Below, piece after piece: positions 8,515 to 17,261 of a stretch of 51,729 nt of DNA. Positions within the stretch are counted from its first letter, which is position 1. Each line of letters begins with the position of its first letter. The stretch covers positions 1 to 51,729 of the forward strand of contig JAGXFV010000043.1 of NCBI GenBank assembly GCA_024637095.1. Reading direction: 5' to 3'. A model generated the notes under the pieces. The model ran no database searches, was not told where the DNA came from, and saw only the letters and a program-made list of their open reading frames with translations. Position numbers and translations under genes: made by a program. Source of the stretch: Actinomycetes bacterium (lineage in GTDB: Bacteria > Actinomycetota > Thermoleophilia > RBG-16-64-13).

Positions 8515-10227
8515 CTAGATTCTGGATTCGATGGTTTCGAGAATCCTAGCTGCTGCTTTTCCATCATCGCTGTACAATCGCTCTGAAATGAAGTGACGCC
8601 ACGCCTGGCTCCGGCCTCCCCAATAATCGTCGCGGCTCATCCCGAGCAAGGTGCGCAACTTCACCTCTGCCGTCGAGGCGTCATCCGCAAACTCGGCGAC
8701 GCCTTCGTCTACGAAGGCACGGTCGGGGGCCTCCTGCATGTTGCCAACATCCACGATAAGCACAGGTGTCCTCGCGACGATCGCCATGATCGCTAAAGTA
8801 GTGTAGTTGCAGATAACCACGTCTGCGGCGCACATTAGAGATTCGTTGTCCTCAAGAGTGCCGACTATGCAGAAATCCATACCGCGTTGGGATGCGGCGT
8901 CGGTTTCAATTGCGCCGCCGCCCTCGTCAGAGGGGTGGAGCTTGAAGAGCAGTTGAGTCCCGCCCACCTTGCTGACTGCCCGAGTTATTATCGCCAATTC
9001 CGCCTTCTTGACACTGCGGGGATAGGAAGCATGAACCTGCCAGGTCGCAACGACGACCCAGGGTTTTGACGGATCGAGTAGGTAACGCCCAACAAGTTCG
9101 GCGCGAAGCCTTTTGCGTTGTGTGCGCAAGTGAACTGTTCGGTCGTACAATGTTGTGCCTACGACAGCCAACCGGTCCGGCGAGGCTCCTCTCTTGAGAA
9201 AGATTCTCCGGGCGAACTCGCCATTGAGAAAAGTCGTGGCCTCCAGAGGCTGGGAGATTTCGGGGGCGTCCATAGGTAGCCCATACTGTATGGAGAAAGC
9301 CTGGGCTCCTCCCAATTGAGCCCCCACGATCAGGGACCTCACAGCCTCGCCGCCGTCTTGAGGAACCACGATCGCCTTGATCCGGTGTCGCCTGCACCAC
9401 TGCTCGGTGGCCAAGATGGTACCGAGGACGGAGCCCATCTGGTTGACTCTCTTGGATAAGAAGGGAAGAAGCAGGGGCCGCAGATCCCATCCCTTCCAAT
9501 CAGCGAAGTATTCCATGCGGCCGTCGCGCCTTGCCTCGATCCAATTTCGCCGGAACTCTCCACCCGTACGCCAGGCCTCCCAAGCGGTACGTGGTGAAAT
9601 CATGCTGTTCGGCGTCTCCCATCGCCAACCGGAGGGAAGCGGGAAAGGTGGGGCTGTCTCGAGACCGGCGAGAACAGTCGTCGGCCGCTCTTGGGCCGGA
9701 ACGCGCTCTGCAACTGGAACGATAGCCGGCGCGATCTTCTGGGACCAGGGGAAGAAAGCCAGTCGAATCTGATCCGAGGACCCGGAACTGCCGTGGCCTG
9801 TACGAGAACGGACAATTTGCAGAGGCAGGGATAGTGGTCTATAGAAACTGCCCTCGTAGACCAGTGCCCTGACCAACTCGCCTGTCGGCAGACGGGAGGC
9901 AGCCCGGATCTTTGCTCCCTCGTGTCTAGCCGCTACCGACCTCGAGGCACGCACCTTGACCGAACCGGTTTCTCCCAGCAGGCTCACACTTCCCGCAAGC
10001 TCCACGACAGCCTCGTCCATCACGGCGAGCTCATGGAACCAGTAAGGCCACACGAGTCCTATCCAGCTCCCCTCGAAAAGACGGGCTAGATCGATCCCTC
10101 GGTACATCAACAGGCCCTCGAGGACCCCGCCGCCCGCGGCCGGATCTCCGAACAGGTCGTTGTAGAGTAGCCGCGGAGCCTCGCCCCCACCCCACTCGCT
10201 TCTCAGGCGCCAGGCGCCTGTAGCCAT
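8515..10227 (-). CDS. GT-B-like surface carbohydrate biosynthesis protein, unassigned
   Basis: A 570-residue soluble protein without a firm family assignment. The C-terminal third looks like the donor-binding half of GT-B/CDP-glycerol-glycerophosphotransferase-like or capsule-type transferases: VVVATWQVHASYPRS, then LLFKLHPSD, then ESLMCAADVVICNYTTLAIM, then VLIVDVG. The KLHP and CNYTT patterns resemble proteins that place a phosphate-linked or capsular sugar. The N-terminal half (to about residue 250) has no motif I recognise. ATG 10227 has GAGAGG eight bases upstream. It is divergent from the nonulosonic acid operon, with 182 bases between them. Role in polysaccharide assembly is inferred from position and fold only. 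Confidence 0.6.
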   Translation of the reverse strand: MATGAWRLRSEWGGGEAPRLLYNDLFGDPAAGGGVLEGLLMYRGIDLARLFEGSWIGLVWPYWFHELAVMDEAVVELAGSVSLLGETGSVKVRASRSVAARHEGAKIRAASRLPTGELVRALVYEGSFYRPLSLPLQIVRSRTGHGSSGSSDQIRLAFFPWSQKIAPAIVPVAERVPAQERPTTVLAGLETAPPFPLPSGWRWETPNSMISPRTAWEAWRTGGEFRRNWIEARRDGRMEYFADWKGWDLRPLLLPFLSKRVNQMGSVLGTILATEQWCRRHRIKAIVVPQDGGEAVRSLIVGAQLGGAQAFSIQYGLPMDAPEISQPLEATTFLNGEFARRIFLKRGASPDRLAVVGTTLYDRTVHLRTQRKRLRAELVGRYLLDPSKPWVVVATWQVHASYPRSVKKAELAIITRAVSKVGGTQLLFKLHPSDEGGGAIETDAASQRGMDFCIVGTLEDNESLMCAADVVICNYTTLAIMAIVARTPVLIVDVGNMQEAPDRAFVDEGVAEFADDASTAEVKLRTLLGMSRDDYWGGRSQAWRHFISERLYSDDGKAAARILETIESRI

Positions 10228-10409
10228 CTAATGCCTCTCGGTAGGACAACCAGCAATGCGGTCAAGAGTCTACCAAGCCAGCGACCCGAGCAATCAGCCT
10301 CTGTTGTCAAAGACTCTGCGAACAGCGAGGTCACTTCAGTTGGGGTTCTTATGCGACGATATTGTGTATGTTCTCTCTTGAACTCCGATCCGAATAAGGG
10401 TGGCACATT

Positions 10410-11384
10410 TTGAGCAGAGTTCTGGTCACGGGCGCGGCCGGCTACATAGGTTCCGTCCTCGTCCGCTTTCTCCTGGCGGACGGCTACGCGGTCCGAGCTT
10501 ACGACAACCTCACCTTCGGTGGGGAATCGCTGATCCCGGTGTACAACCACCCGGAGTTCGGGTTCGTAAAGGGGGATGTGCGGGACGCCCAGCAACTTGA
10601 AGCCGCGCTGATGGATGTCGACGCGGTCGTTCACCTGGCCGCCATCGTGGGAGATCCCGCCTGCGCCAAGCAACCGGAGCTTGCGCGAGAAATCAATTGG
10701 GAAGCGTCGCGCGTTCTCTTCGACCTCGCAAGCGCTGCCGCCGGAGTCGAGCGCTTCATCTTCGCCTCGACCTGCAGTAACTACGGGAAGATGGAAGGGG
10801 ATGGATTTGTCAACGAAGACTCTCCGCTAACCCCGGTTTCCCTTTACGCCAAGCTGAAGGTGGAATTCGAGCAATACTTGATGGGAAGTGATATCTCCGA
10901 GACCTTCGTTCCGACCGCTCTGCGTTTCTCCACCGTTTATGGGCTTTCCCCTCGGACCCGCTTCGACCTCACAGTGAACGAATTCGCCCGGGACGTCGCG
11001 CTCGGACGCGAGCTTGAAATCTTTGGCGAGCAATTCTGGCGCCCCTACTGTCACGTCGATGACCTAGCGCGGGCGTGCATCTTCACGCTTAAGGGCGACG
11101 CGGCGAAGGTGCGACAGAACGTGTTTGGCGTGGGCGACACCGATCAAAACTACCAAAAGAAAATGCTGGCAGAAGAGCTCTGGAAGATCGATCCGGATGC
11201 GAAGATACGCTTCGTGCACAAAGACGAGGATCCGCGCGACTACCGTGTTGACTTCTCGAAGATAAGAGAGCAGCTGGGATTCAAAATAACCAAGCGAGTG
11301 CCGGAGGGCCTCAGAGAGATCTACGACATCGTCCGCCAGGGAATCATCTCCAACCCAGACGCAGATGTTTACAAGAATATCTGA
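10410..11384 (+). CDS. NAD-dependent epimerase/dehydratase family (extended SDR)
   Basis: Extended short-chain dehydrogenase of about 324 residues, acting on a nucleotide sugar. The N-terminal VLVTGAAGYIGSVLVR is the NAD-binding GxxGxxG motif. The active site shows STCSNYG and SLYAKLK, giving Thr/Ser plus the YxxxK pair. The STDE motif of 4,6-dehydratases is absent, so this is more likely an epimerase or 4-reductase than LegB-type dehydratase. The TTG start at 10410 has AAGGG upstream. It heads a tightly packed operon; the next gene starts 15 bases later. Substrate unknown; it could prepare the sugar for the nonulosonic acid pathway or another residue of the polymer. Confidence 0.82.
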   Translation: MSRVLVTGAAGYIGSVLVRFLLADGYAVRAYDNLTFGGESLIPVYNHPEFGFVKGDVRDAQQLEAALMDVDAVVHLAAIVGDPACAKQPELAREINWEASRVLFDLASAAAGVERFIFASTCSNYGKMEGDGFVNEDSPLTPVSLYAKLKVEFEQYLMGSDISETFVPTALRFSTVYGLSPRTRFDLTVNEFARDVALGRELEIFGEQFWRPYCHVDDLARACIFTLKGDAAKVRQNVFGVGDTDQNYQKKMLAEELWKIDPDAKIRFVHKDEDPRDYRVDFSKIREQLGFKITKRVPEGLREIYDIVRQGIISNPDADVYKNI

Positions 11385-11399
11385 GGGTGGGGAGCAAGC

Positions 11400-12554
11400 A
11401 TGATTCCGCTATCGGTTCCCCATATCAAGGGCAATGAGTGGAAGTACGTCAAGGAGTGCCTGGACACCGAGTGGGTGTCCACCGCCGGCAAGTACGTCGG
11501 CCAGTTCGAAGAGTCTCTCCGGGAGTACACTGACGCAGGTCACGCGGTGGCCTGCGTCAACGGGACGGCCGCCCTACAGGTCGCACTACGCATCGTGGGA
11601 GTTCTCCCGGGCGACGAAGTGATTGTGCCCACCGTAACCTTCGTAGCCACCGTTAACGCGGTGTCGTACCAGGGTGGCGCCCCGGTCTTCATGGACTGCG
11701 ACGACTACTACAACATCGACTCTGCCAAGGTGCTGGAGTTCCTGGAGAAGCAAACCGAGACTAGGGACGGCTCCACCTACAATCGGGCGAGCGGCAAGCG
11801 GATTGCCGCACTGGTGCCCGTCCACGTCTTTGGAAACGCCGCGCGACTGGAAGATCTGCTCGACGCGTGTCGGGAGCGCAACATCAAGATCGTGGAAGAC
11901 GCCGCCGAGAGCCTGGGCACCGCATACACGGAGGGCCGACTTACGGGCCGACACACAGGCACCGTCGGCGATATTGGCTGCTTCTCCTTCAACGGCAACA
12001 AAATCATCACCACCGGCGGAGGCGGGATGATCGTCACCGACAACCCCGAGTACGCCGAGAGGGCACGATACCTGACTACCCAGGCCAAGGACGACGAGGT
12101 CCGCTACATTCACGAGGACATCGGCTACAACTACAGACTGACCAACGTTCAGGCGGCGATTGGAGTCGCCCAGATGGAGTCCCTCCCTGAGTTCCTCGAG
12201 GCCAAGCGCAGGAATTTTCTGAGCTACGAGTCAGCTCTGGAAGACGTGGAGGGACTGCAGCTGGCTACCAGCCCCGCCTATGCTCGCAACAACCATTGGA
12301 TGTATCCACTCCGCATAGACAGGCAAGCCTACGGCCGCGATCGTGAAGCGCTCATGCGCGACCTACAATCCAAGGGAGTCCAGACCAGACCCCTATGGCA
12401 GCTCAACCACCTGCAGACCCCGTTCCGAGACTTCCAACACTACCGCATCGAAATGGCCCCAAAGCTGCTGGAGGAAACGCTGAATCTCCCGTGCAGCGTC
12501 AACCTGACTCAAAGCGACGTCGAGTACGTGGTGCAAGCTCTAGTCGATGAGTAG
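11400..12554 (+). CDS. legC: LegC-family sugar aminotransferase (DegT/DnrJ/EryC1)
   Basis: PLP-dependent aminotransferase that converts a 4-keto-6-deoxy amino sugar nucleotide to the 4-amino sugar. The start IPLSVPHIKGNEWKYVKE, the EWVSTAGKYV segment and the FMDCDDYYNID segment are typical of the LegC branch used for legionaminic acid. The PLP lysine is in SFNGNKIITTGGGG (about residue 200), with the cofactor Asp in VEDAAESLG. Length (384) is normal. The gene overlaps the NeuD-type acyltransferase by 8 bases. The expected partner dehydratase is not in the operon; the membrane dehydratase at 23001-25064 could supply substrate. Assignment to legionaminic rather than another 5,7-diamino sugar is inference. 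Confidence 0.82.
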   Translation: MIPLSVPHIKGNEWKYVKECLDTEWVSTAGKYVGQFEESLREYTDAGHAVACVNGTAALQVALRIVGVLPGDEVIVPTVTFVATVNAVSYQGGAPVFMDCDDYYNIDSAKVLEFLEKQTETRDGSTYNRASGKRIAALVPVHVFGNAARLEDLLDACRERNIKIVEDAAESLGTAYTEGRLTGRHTGTVGDIGCFSFNGNKIITTGGGGMIVTDNPEYAERARYLTTQAKDDEVRYIHEDIGYNYRLTNVQAAIGVAQMESLPEFLEAKRRNFLSYESALEDVEGLQLATSPAYARNNHWMYPLRIDRQAYGRDREALMRDLQSKGVQTRPLWQLNHLQTPFRDFQHYRIEMAPKLLEETLNLPCSVNLTQSDVEYVVQALVDE

Positions 12555-13176
12555 GGTGGTGGTAATTGGAGGTGGCGGGCACGCCAAAGTGGTCGTCGCC
12601 GTTCTCAAGAAGCTTGGCTTCGTCGTGGCCGGCTACACCGACCCCCGCGACCGGGGTCCGCTTCTCAGGGCGGCCTTTCTAGGGAATGATGAGGTGCTGG
12701 AGGATCTGATTCGCAAGGATCCTTCCTGCCTCGCGGTTCTGGGCACAGGCAAGCTCGATACCTCTCCGTCCAGGATGGACCTCCAACGAGCGGTTCGCTC
12801 CCTGGGATACCGTTTCCCCACGATTTCTTCTCCTCAGGCGATAGTGAACGAGGAGGTGGAACTCGGCCCGGGCACCGTCGTCTTCGATGGAGCAGTGGTC
12901 AACAGCGGCACTACCGTGGGTGGCTGGTCCATTCTCAACACCAGCAGCACAGTGGAGCATGACTGCGTCATTGGGGAAGACGTCCATGTTGCTCCCGGCG
13001 CCACGGTGAGCGGGGGTGTCAGGATCGGTGACAATTGTATGATAGGGGCGGGAGCCACCCTAATACACGGGATCACGGTCGGTGCCGATTGCCTGGTGGG
13101 AGCGGGCTCGACCGTGGTCGACGATCTGCCTGACCCCGGCACCTACATGGGCAGTCCCGCCAGGAGGATCTCGTGA
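12547..13176 (+). CDS. NeuD/PglD-family sugar O/N-acyltransferase
   Basis: Left-handed beta-helix acyltransferase of the NeuD/PglD family, 209 residues. The N-terminal MSRVVVIGGGGHAKVVV is the Rossmann-like sugar-nucleotide binding part. The C-terminal two thirds is hexapeptide repeats, with STVEHDCVIGEDVHVAPGA containing the catalytic His, ending in the usual GSPARRI. In nonulosonic acid pathways this family acetylates the 4-amino sugar nucleotide made by LegC-type enzymes, or O-acetylates sialic acid. Directly following LegC, N-acylation is the better guess. ATG 12547 overlaps the previous stop by 8 bases; its own stop overlaps the next GTG by 4 bases. Confidence 0.88.
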   Translation: MSRVVVIGGGGHAKVVVAVLKKLGFVVAGYTDPRDRGPLLRAAFLGNDEVLEDLIRKDPSCLAVLGTGKLDTSPSRMDLQRAVRSLGYRFPTISSPQAIVNEEVELGPGTVVFDGAVVNSGTTVGGWSILNTSSTVEHDCVIGEDVHVAPGATVSGGVRIGDNCMIGAGATLIHGITVGADCLVGAGSTVVDDLPDPGTYMGSPARRIS

Positions 13177-13868
13177 CCCGCCTGGCGGTGATCCCCGCCC
13201 GCGGCGGGTCGAAGCGGGTTCCTGGGAAGAATGTCAGAAATCTCCGGGGCAAGCCGCTCTTGGCCTATACGATCGAGGCCGCCCTGCAAAGCGGGCTGTT
13301 CCATCGCGTCGTCGTAACCACCGACGCAGAGGAGATTGCCCAGGTTGCCGCCCAGTGGGGCGCTGAGGTCCCCTTCATGCGGGCCCCCCAACTGGCCGAT
13401 GACATAACCCCGGTCTCGGCTGCGACGGCAGATGCGTTGAAGCGAGTTGACCCCACCGGAGATCAGTACGCCTTCGTGTGTCAACTGATGCCCAACTGCC
13501 CGTTGAGGACCGCCGCAGACATCCTCGCAAGCTACGACCAACTGAGCAACAGCGGGTCGGCGGCGCAACTCTCGGTAGTCCGCTACGGCTGGCAGAATCC
13601 CTGGTGGGCCATGAGCCGCCAGGACAACCTGACCCTGGAGCCTCTTTTTCCCGACGCCCTAACGGAGCGCAGCCAGGATCTTCCGGAACTATTCTGCCCG
13701 ACGGGTGCAGTCTGGTGGGCTCGCGCTGAGGTTCTGAGACGGCAGGGCACCTTTCACGTGCCCGGAAGGACCGGCTGGGAGATTTCGTGGCAGCACGGCC
13801 TCGACATCGACACCGAAGACGACTGGGCCATGGCCGAAGTCCTGGCCGCGGGAATCCAGTCCGCATGA
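13173..13868 (+). CDS. Acylneuraminate (nonulosonate) cytidylyltransferase
   Basis: CMP-sugar synthetase of the NeuA/LegF/PseF family, 231 residues. It activates a nonulosonic acid with CTP to give the CMP donor. The signature AVIPARGGSKRVPGKNVR at the N-terminus binds CTP, followed by KPLLAYTIEAAL and later VCQLMPNCPLRTAADI. The GTG start shares four bases with the upstream stop (GTGA), and its stop overlaps the next ATG the same way, indicating translational coupling. Presence together with the NeuB-type synthase at 14803 is the core evidence for a nonulosonic acid pathway. Which acid is used cannot be told from this gene. Confidence 0.92.
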   Translation: MTRLAVIPARGGSKRVPGKNVRNLRGKPLLAYTIEAALQSGLFHRVVVTTDAEEIAQVAAQWGAEVPFMRAPQLADDITPVSAATADALKRVDPTGDQYAFVCQLMPNCPLRTAADILASYDQLSNSGSAAQLSVVRYGWQNPWWAMSRQDNLTLEPLFPDALTERSQDLPELFCPTGAVWWARAEVLRRQGTFHVPGRTGWEISWQHGLDIDTEDDWAMAEVLAAGIQSA

Positions 13869-14806
13869 GCAAGGCCACAGGATCAGTGACTAAAGATCTC
13901 GCGCTCTACACCACGGTCTACCCGGCGGCGCATCCCTTTCTCGCCGCCTGGTACGGCTCGGTTCTCGAACAAAGCGATCAGGACTTCGATCTCTGGATCG
14001 GCGTCGACAAGATGTCGAGCGATGATGTCCGTGCAGCGGTAGGGCAAGAATTCCCTGCGTCGTGGGTGATCGCTTGCGACGGCGACACGCCCGCCAGCAT
14101 CCGCGACCGGGCGCTCGATCGAATCAGCCAGAGGTATGGAGCCGTAGTACTGGTGGATAGCGATGACCTACTACATCCCTCTCGGGTGGCTGCGGCACGC
14201 TCGGCGCTGGAGACGAGCGATCTCACCGCATGCGCGCTCCGACTGGTCGATGAGGCAGGGCTAGACCTGGATTTGCAGCTGGGCCTGCCTCGAGGCAAGC
14301 AGCCGGAAGATGTGCTCCCGCGACACAACGTATTCGGATTCAGCAATACCGCCTTCCGCTCGAGTCTCCTGCGCCGCTGCCTGCCAATCCCCGCTGATGC
14401 GGTTCTCGTAGACTGGTTCCTGGCGACGCGAGCCTGGCTGATGGGGGCGCGGCTCACCTTTGATTCAGCGGTTAGAATGGACTATCGTCAACACGGCGCG
14501 AACACCGCCAGAGTTCGCCCTCCCTTCGCCGAGCAGCAACTGATCGAGGATACCCGGCTCGTGCGCGACCACTTTCGCATCTCGGTCTCACACCCCCCGG
14601 AAGGGACCCTTCCCGATCGTCTTGCCACCGTTCAGCGGGTGGCGAGAGATGTCGACGCTTTCCACGAGAACGTGGTTGAGCACCCCACCCGGCTGGAGCA
14701 ATATGTCACGGCGCTGAATGGACTGGAGCCGCTACCGGTATGGTGGTCCTGCGTGGCCCATCCGGCGCTAAGTTACTTTTGGACACTCGAGAAGGAGCAA
14801 AGATGA
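13865..14806 (+). CDS. GT2-type glycosyltransferase family protein
   Basis: Soluble 313-residue protein with a GT-A-like fold. LALYTTVYPAAHPFLAAWY leads into the first strand and VVLVDSDDLLHPSRVAAAR contains the DxDD metal/nucleotide motif of GT2-type enzymes. NVFGFSNTAFRSSLL and VLVDWFLATRA complete the acceptor side. ATG 13865 overlaps the previous stop by four bases (ATGA); the same frame remains open further upstream within the cytidylyltransferase gene but that is unlikely to be used. Lying between the CMP-sugar synthetase and the synthase, it may transfer the nonulosonic acid or a neighbouring sugar. It has no resemblance I can see to classical sialyltransferase families, so this is only inference. 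Confidence 0.68.
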   Translation: MSKATGSVTKDLALYTTVYPAAHPFLAAWYGSVLEQSDQDFDLWIGVDKMSSDDVRAAVGQEFPASWVIACDGDTPASIRDRALDRISQRYGAVVLVDSDDLLHPSRVAAARSALETSDLTACALRLVDEAGLDLDLQLGLPRGKQPEDVLPRHNVFGFSNTAFRSSLLRRCLPIPADAVLVDWFLATRAWLMGARLTFDSAVRMDYRQHGANTARVRPPFAEQQLIEDTRLVRDHFRISVSHPPEGTLPDRLATVQRVARDVDAFHENVVEHPTRLEQYVTALNGLEPLPVWWSCVAHPALSYFWTLEKEQR

Positions 14807-15855
14807 GTACCGTGAAACTGGGGAACTCATTTGTGGGCGAGGGAGAACCTCCCTACATAATCGCCGAAATCGGTTCCAACCATAACGGTGACATGGACCT
14901 GTGTCGACGACTGATCGACGCCGCCGCCGATGCCGGCGCCAACGCCGTGAAATTCCAGTCGTGGACCGAGTCCTCTCTCATCTCGAAAGAAGAGTACGAT
15001 CGCAATCCCGAGTATTCCGATAAGAAACGGCACTTCGGCTCACTGCGGGAGATGGTCAAGGCATATCAGTTGACCAGCGAGCAGCACGTCGAAGCCCGCG
15101 CTCACGCCGCCGCTCGAGGCATTGACTTCTGCTCCAGCGTGTTCTCCCCGGATGAGGTGGACTTACTGGAGGAACTTGACGTTCCGTTCTTCAAAATCGC
15201 CTCCATGGACATCATCTATTTGCCCCTTCTTGCCTATACCGCAAGAAAGCAGCGGCCGATGGTGATCTCGACCGGCATGGCCACCCTAGCGGAGATCGAA
15301 CGGGCGGTGGAGGTAGTTCGGGGGCAGGGAAACGAACAAATCGTGCTGCTTCACTGCATCTCGATCTATCCGCCGGAGATGGACACTATCCGGCTGCGCA
15401 ACATGGCCACCTTGCGGCAGGCATTCGATGTCCCGGTGGGTTTTAGCGATCACAGTCTGGGGACCTCGATTCCCTTGGCTGCCATCGCCCTGGGGGCTGC
15501 CCTCGTCGAAAAACACTTTACGCTCGACAAGAACATGCCCGGTTGGGACCACGCCATTTCGGCTGACCCCGACGAACTGCGCACCATCGTGGAAGAGGGA
15601 CGCAACGTATACACCGCGTTGGGCGGTTCTACGCGCATCGTCACCGAGGCCGAGGTGGAGAAGCGCAAGGCCTTCCGTCGAAGCCTGGTCACGCGTCACC
15701 CCCTCCCCAGCGGGCAGTTGATCTCGGAGGAAGATCTCGATGCCAAGAGGCCCGGCACGGGAATTTCTCCCGCGGAACTCGAGTACGTCGTCGGTCGAAA
15801 GCTGGCGAGGGACCTCGGTCAGGACGAAGTTGTCCGCTGGGAGGATCTCGTTTGA
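14803..15855 (+). CDS. N-acetylneuraminate/legionaminate synthase family (NeuB)
   Basis: PEP-dependent nonulosonic acid synthase of the NeuB/LegI/PseI family, 350 residues. It condenses phosphoenolpyruvate with a six-carbon amino sugar. The TIM-barrel part begins with YIIAEIGSNHNGDMDL, then NAVKFQSWT, FFKIASMDI, VISTGMATLAEI and GFSDHSLG. The C-terminal SAF (antifreeze-like) domain, from about residue 285, contains RRSLVTRHPLPSGQLIS and caps the active site of the dimer partner. ATG 14803 has AAGGAG at good spacing and overlaps the previous stop by four bases. Sequence alone does not separate sialic, legionaminic and pseudaminic acid types; the LegC partner favours legionaminic. Confidence 0.93.
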   Translation: MSTVKLGNSFVGEGEPPYIIAEIGSNHNGDMDLCRRLIDAAADAGANAVKFQSWTESSLISKEEYDRNPEYSDKKRHFGSLREMVKAYQLTSEQHVEARAHAAARGIDFCSSVFSPDEVDLLEELDVPFFKIASMDIIYLPLLAYTARKQRPMVISTGMATLAEIERAVEVVRGQGNEQIVLLHCISIYPPEMDTIRLRNMATLRQAFDVPVGFSDHSLGTSIPLAAIALGAALVEKHFTLDKNMPGWDHAISADPDELRTIVEEGRNVYTALGGSTRIVTEAEVEKRKAFRRSLVTRHPLPSGQLISEEDLDAKRPGTGISPAELEYVVGRKLARDLGQDEVVRWEDLV

Positions 15856-17261
15856 CCCAAGGATCGACAGTTCATGTGGTGCATTGCATCGACACCGAGG
15901 GGCCTCTGTACGAGTCCGTGGAGGCCACCTTTGAGCGGCTCCACGACATATTCAGGCTGGACTTCGAGCCCAGTCTCGCACTCCTGGAAAGCCTGCAAGC
16001 CGGGGACGTAGACCTAGGCGGGCGCGAAGCGGCAGTAAGGAAGGTCGTCGACCCACACCTGCTGGCGTACAACGATACCTGGGACAAGCTGGACGGCATG
16101 CTCGCAGACTGCTTGTCCGAAGAATTCCGGACGAGGGTCCGCGACACCGAAGGAGGCGGCTGGGTCTACAACTGGTTCTGCGTGGACCACGTAGACTACG
16201 CAGTCAACCCCCGCCACCGAGACATGGGGTACCACAACATCTTCGACCACTATCGATCCGCCCTGCGGGACTGGGGGAGCGGGCGGGACGAAGTGCACTT
16301 CCACTATCACCCCCACCCCTTCTCAAAAGAGGCGCACCGCTCGGCCACGCACTGGTGGGCTTCCTCGGACAGCCTTTACCAAGTGCTCTCGCGGAGGGTA
16401 ATCGACCGGCAGTGGTTCCCGGCAGCCCACCGGCCCGGGTTCCACGTCATCCGTCCCGACAGCCATTGGTTCCTCGAGCAACATGTCCCGTTCGACTTCT
16501 CCAGCCAAGCCTCCCTTCCGACAACGGAGGACAACGCCCAACTCGGCCTCGACAGCGGTCGATGGGGCGACTGGAGGCGGGCGCCGGCCACCTGGGAGCC
16601 CTATCACCCCGATCACGACGACTATCAGGTTTCCGGCGCCTGCCGCAGGTGGATTGCGCGCTGCTTGAACCTTGGCACGCGATACCGGCTACTTACGGAA
16701 GCCGACGTGCGCCAGGCTTTCCAGGAGGCGGCCCAGGGGCGGCCGGTCGTCCTCGGCGTCACGAACCACGATTTTCGTGACCTGCGCCCCGATGTCCGCG
16801 AGGTCCAGAGCCTAGTCGCAAGAGTGGCTGTCGAGTTCCCCGAAGTCTCCTACCGGTATTCGGGAGCCGTGGACGCAATGCGTTCGGCGCTTGGCCTGAC
16901 CGCTCAACCGCCCTGTGACCTCGCTCTCTCGCTGGAGCAGCGTGGCGACGGCACGCATGTACTTCAGGTGGAAACCAAAACACCGACTTTTGGCCCTCAG
17001 CCGTGGCTCGCGCTAAAGACGACCTCAGGGACTTACCATCACGATAACTTCGATTTTGAGGTGCCCTTCCGGCGGTGGCGCTACGTGTTCGACGAGGAGA
17101 CTTTTCCTCTAACTGCCCTAGAAACCGTTGGCGTAGCCGCTAACAATGCTTACGGGATAACCACGGTGTCACTGCTGGACGCGACCTCCGACAAGGTTTC
17201 CACCAAGCATTGGAACCTCCCCGAGGACGATAAATCGGTATCCCAGGGAGGTTCCCTGTGA
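15852..17261 (+). CDS. Unassigned polysaccharide-deacetylase-like (NodB-fold) protein
   Basis: A 469-residue protein I do not recognise as a named family. The N-terminal VVHCIDTEGPLYESV resembles the first metal-binding strand of NodB-type deacetylases (Asp-Thr-Glu). Further on are VHFHYHPHPFSKEAH, a cluster of His and Pro like the His metal motif, HRPGFHVIRPDSHWFLE, and VVLGVTNHDFRDL. The last 130 residues look like a beta-rich accessory domain. Start is TTG 15852, sharing four bases with the upstream TGA. In the operon it sits between the NeuB-type synthase and the PtmE-like enzyme, so a role in deacylation or modification of the amino sugar is plausible but not shown. Confidence 0.62.
   Translation: MTQGSTVHVVHCIDTEGPLYESVEATFERLHDIFRLDFEPSLALLESLQAGDVDLGGREAAVRKVVDPHLLAYNDTWDKLDGMLADCLSEEFRTRVRDTEGGGWVYNWFCVDHVDYAVNPRHRDMGYHNIFDHYRSALRDWGSGRDEVHFHYHPHPFSKEAHRSATHWWASSDSLYQVLSRRVIDRQWFPAAHRPGFHVIRPDSHWFLEQHVPFDFSSQASLPTTEDNAQLGLDSGRWGDWRRAPATWEPYHPDHDDYQVSGACRRWIARCLNLGTRYRLLTEADVRQAFQEAAQGRPVVLGVTNHDFRDLRPDVREVQSLVARVAVEFPEVSYRYSGAVDAMRSALGLTAQPPCDLALSLEQRGDGTHVLQVETKTPTFGPQPWLALKTTSGTYHHDNFDFEVPFRRWRYVFDEETFPLTALETVGVAANNAYGITTVSLLDATSDKVSTKHWNLPEDDKSVSQGGSL

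Noticed and set aside
10410-11384. SDR as the LegB 4,6-dehydratase
   Set aside because: The active site has STCSNYG and not the STDE motif of dehydratases, so only a general epimerase/dehydratase-family call is made.
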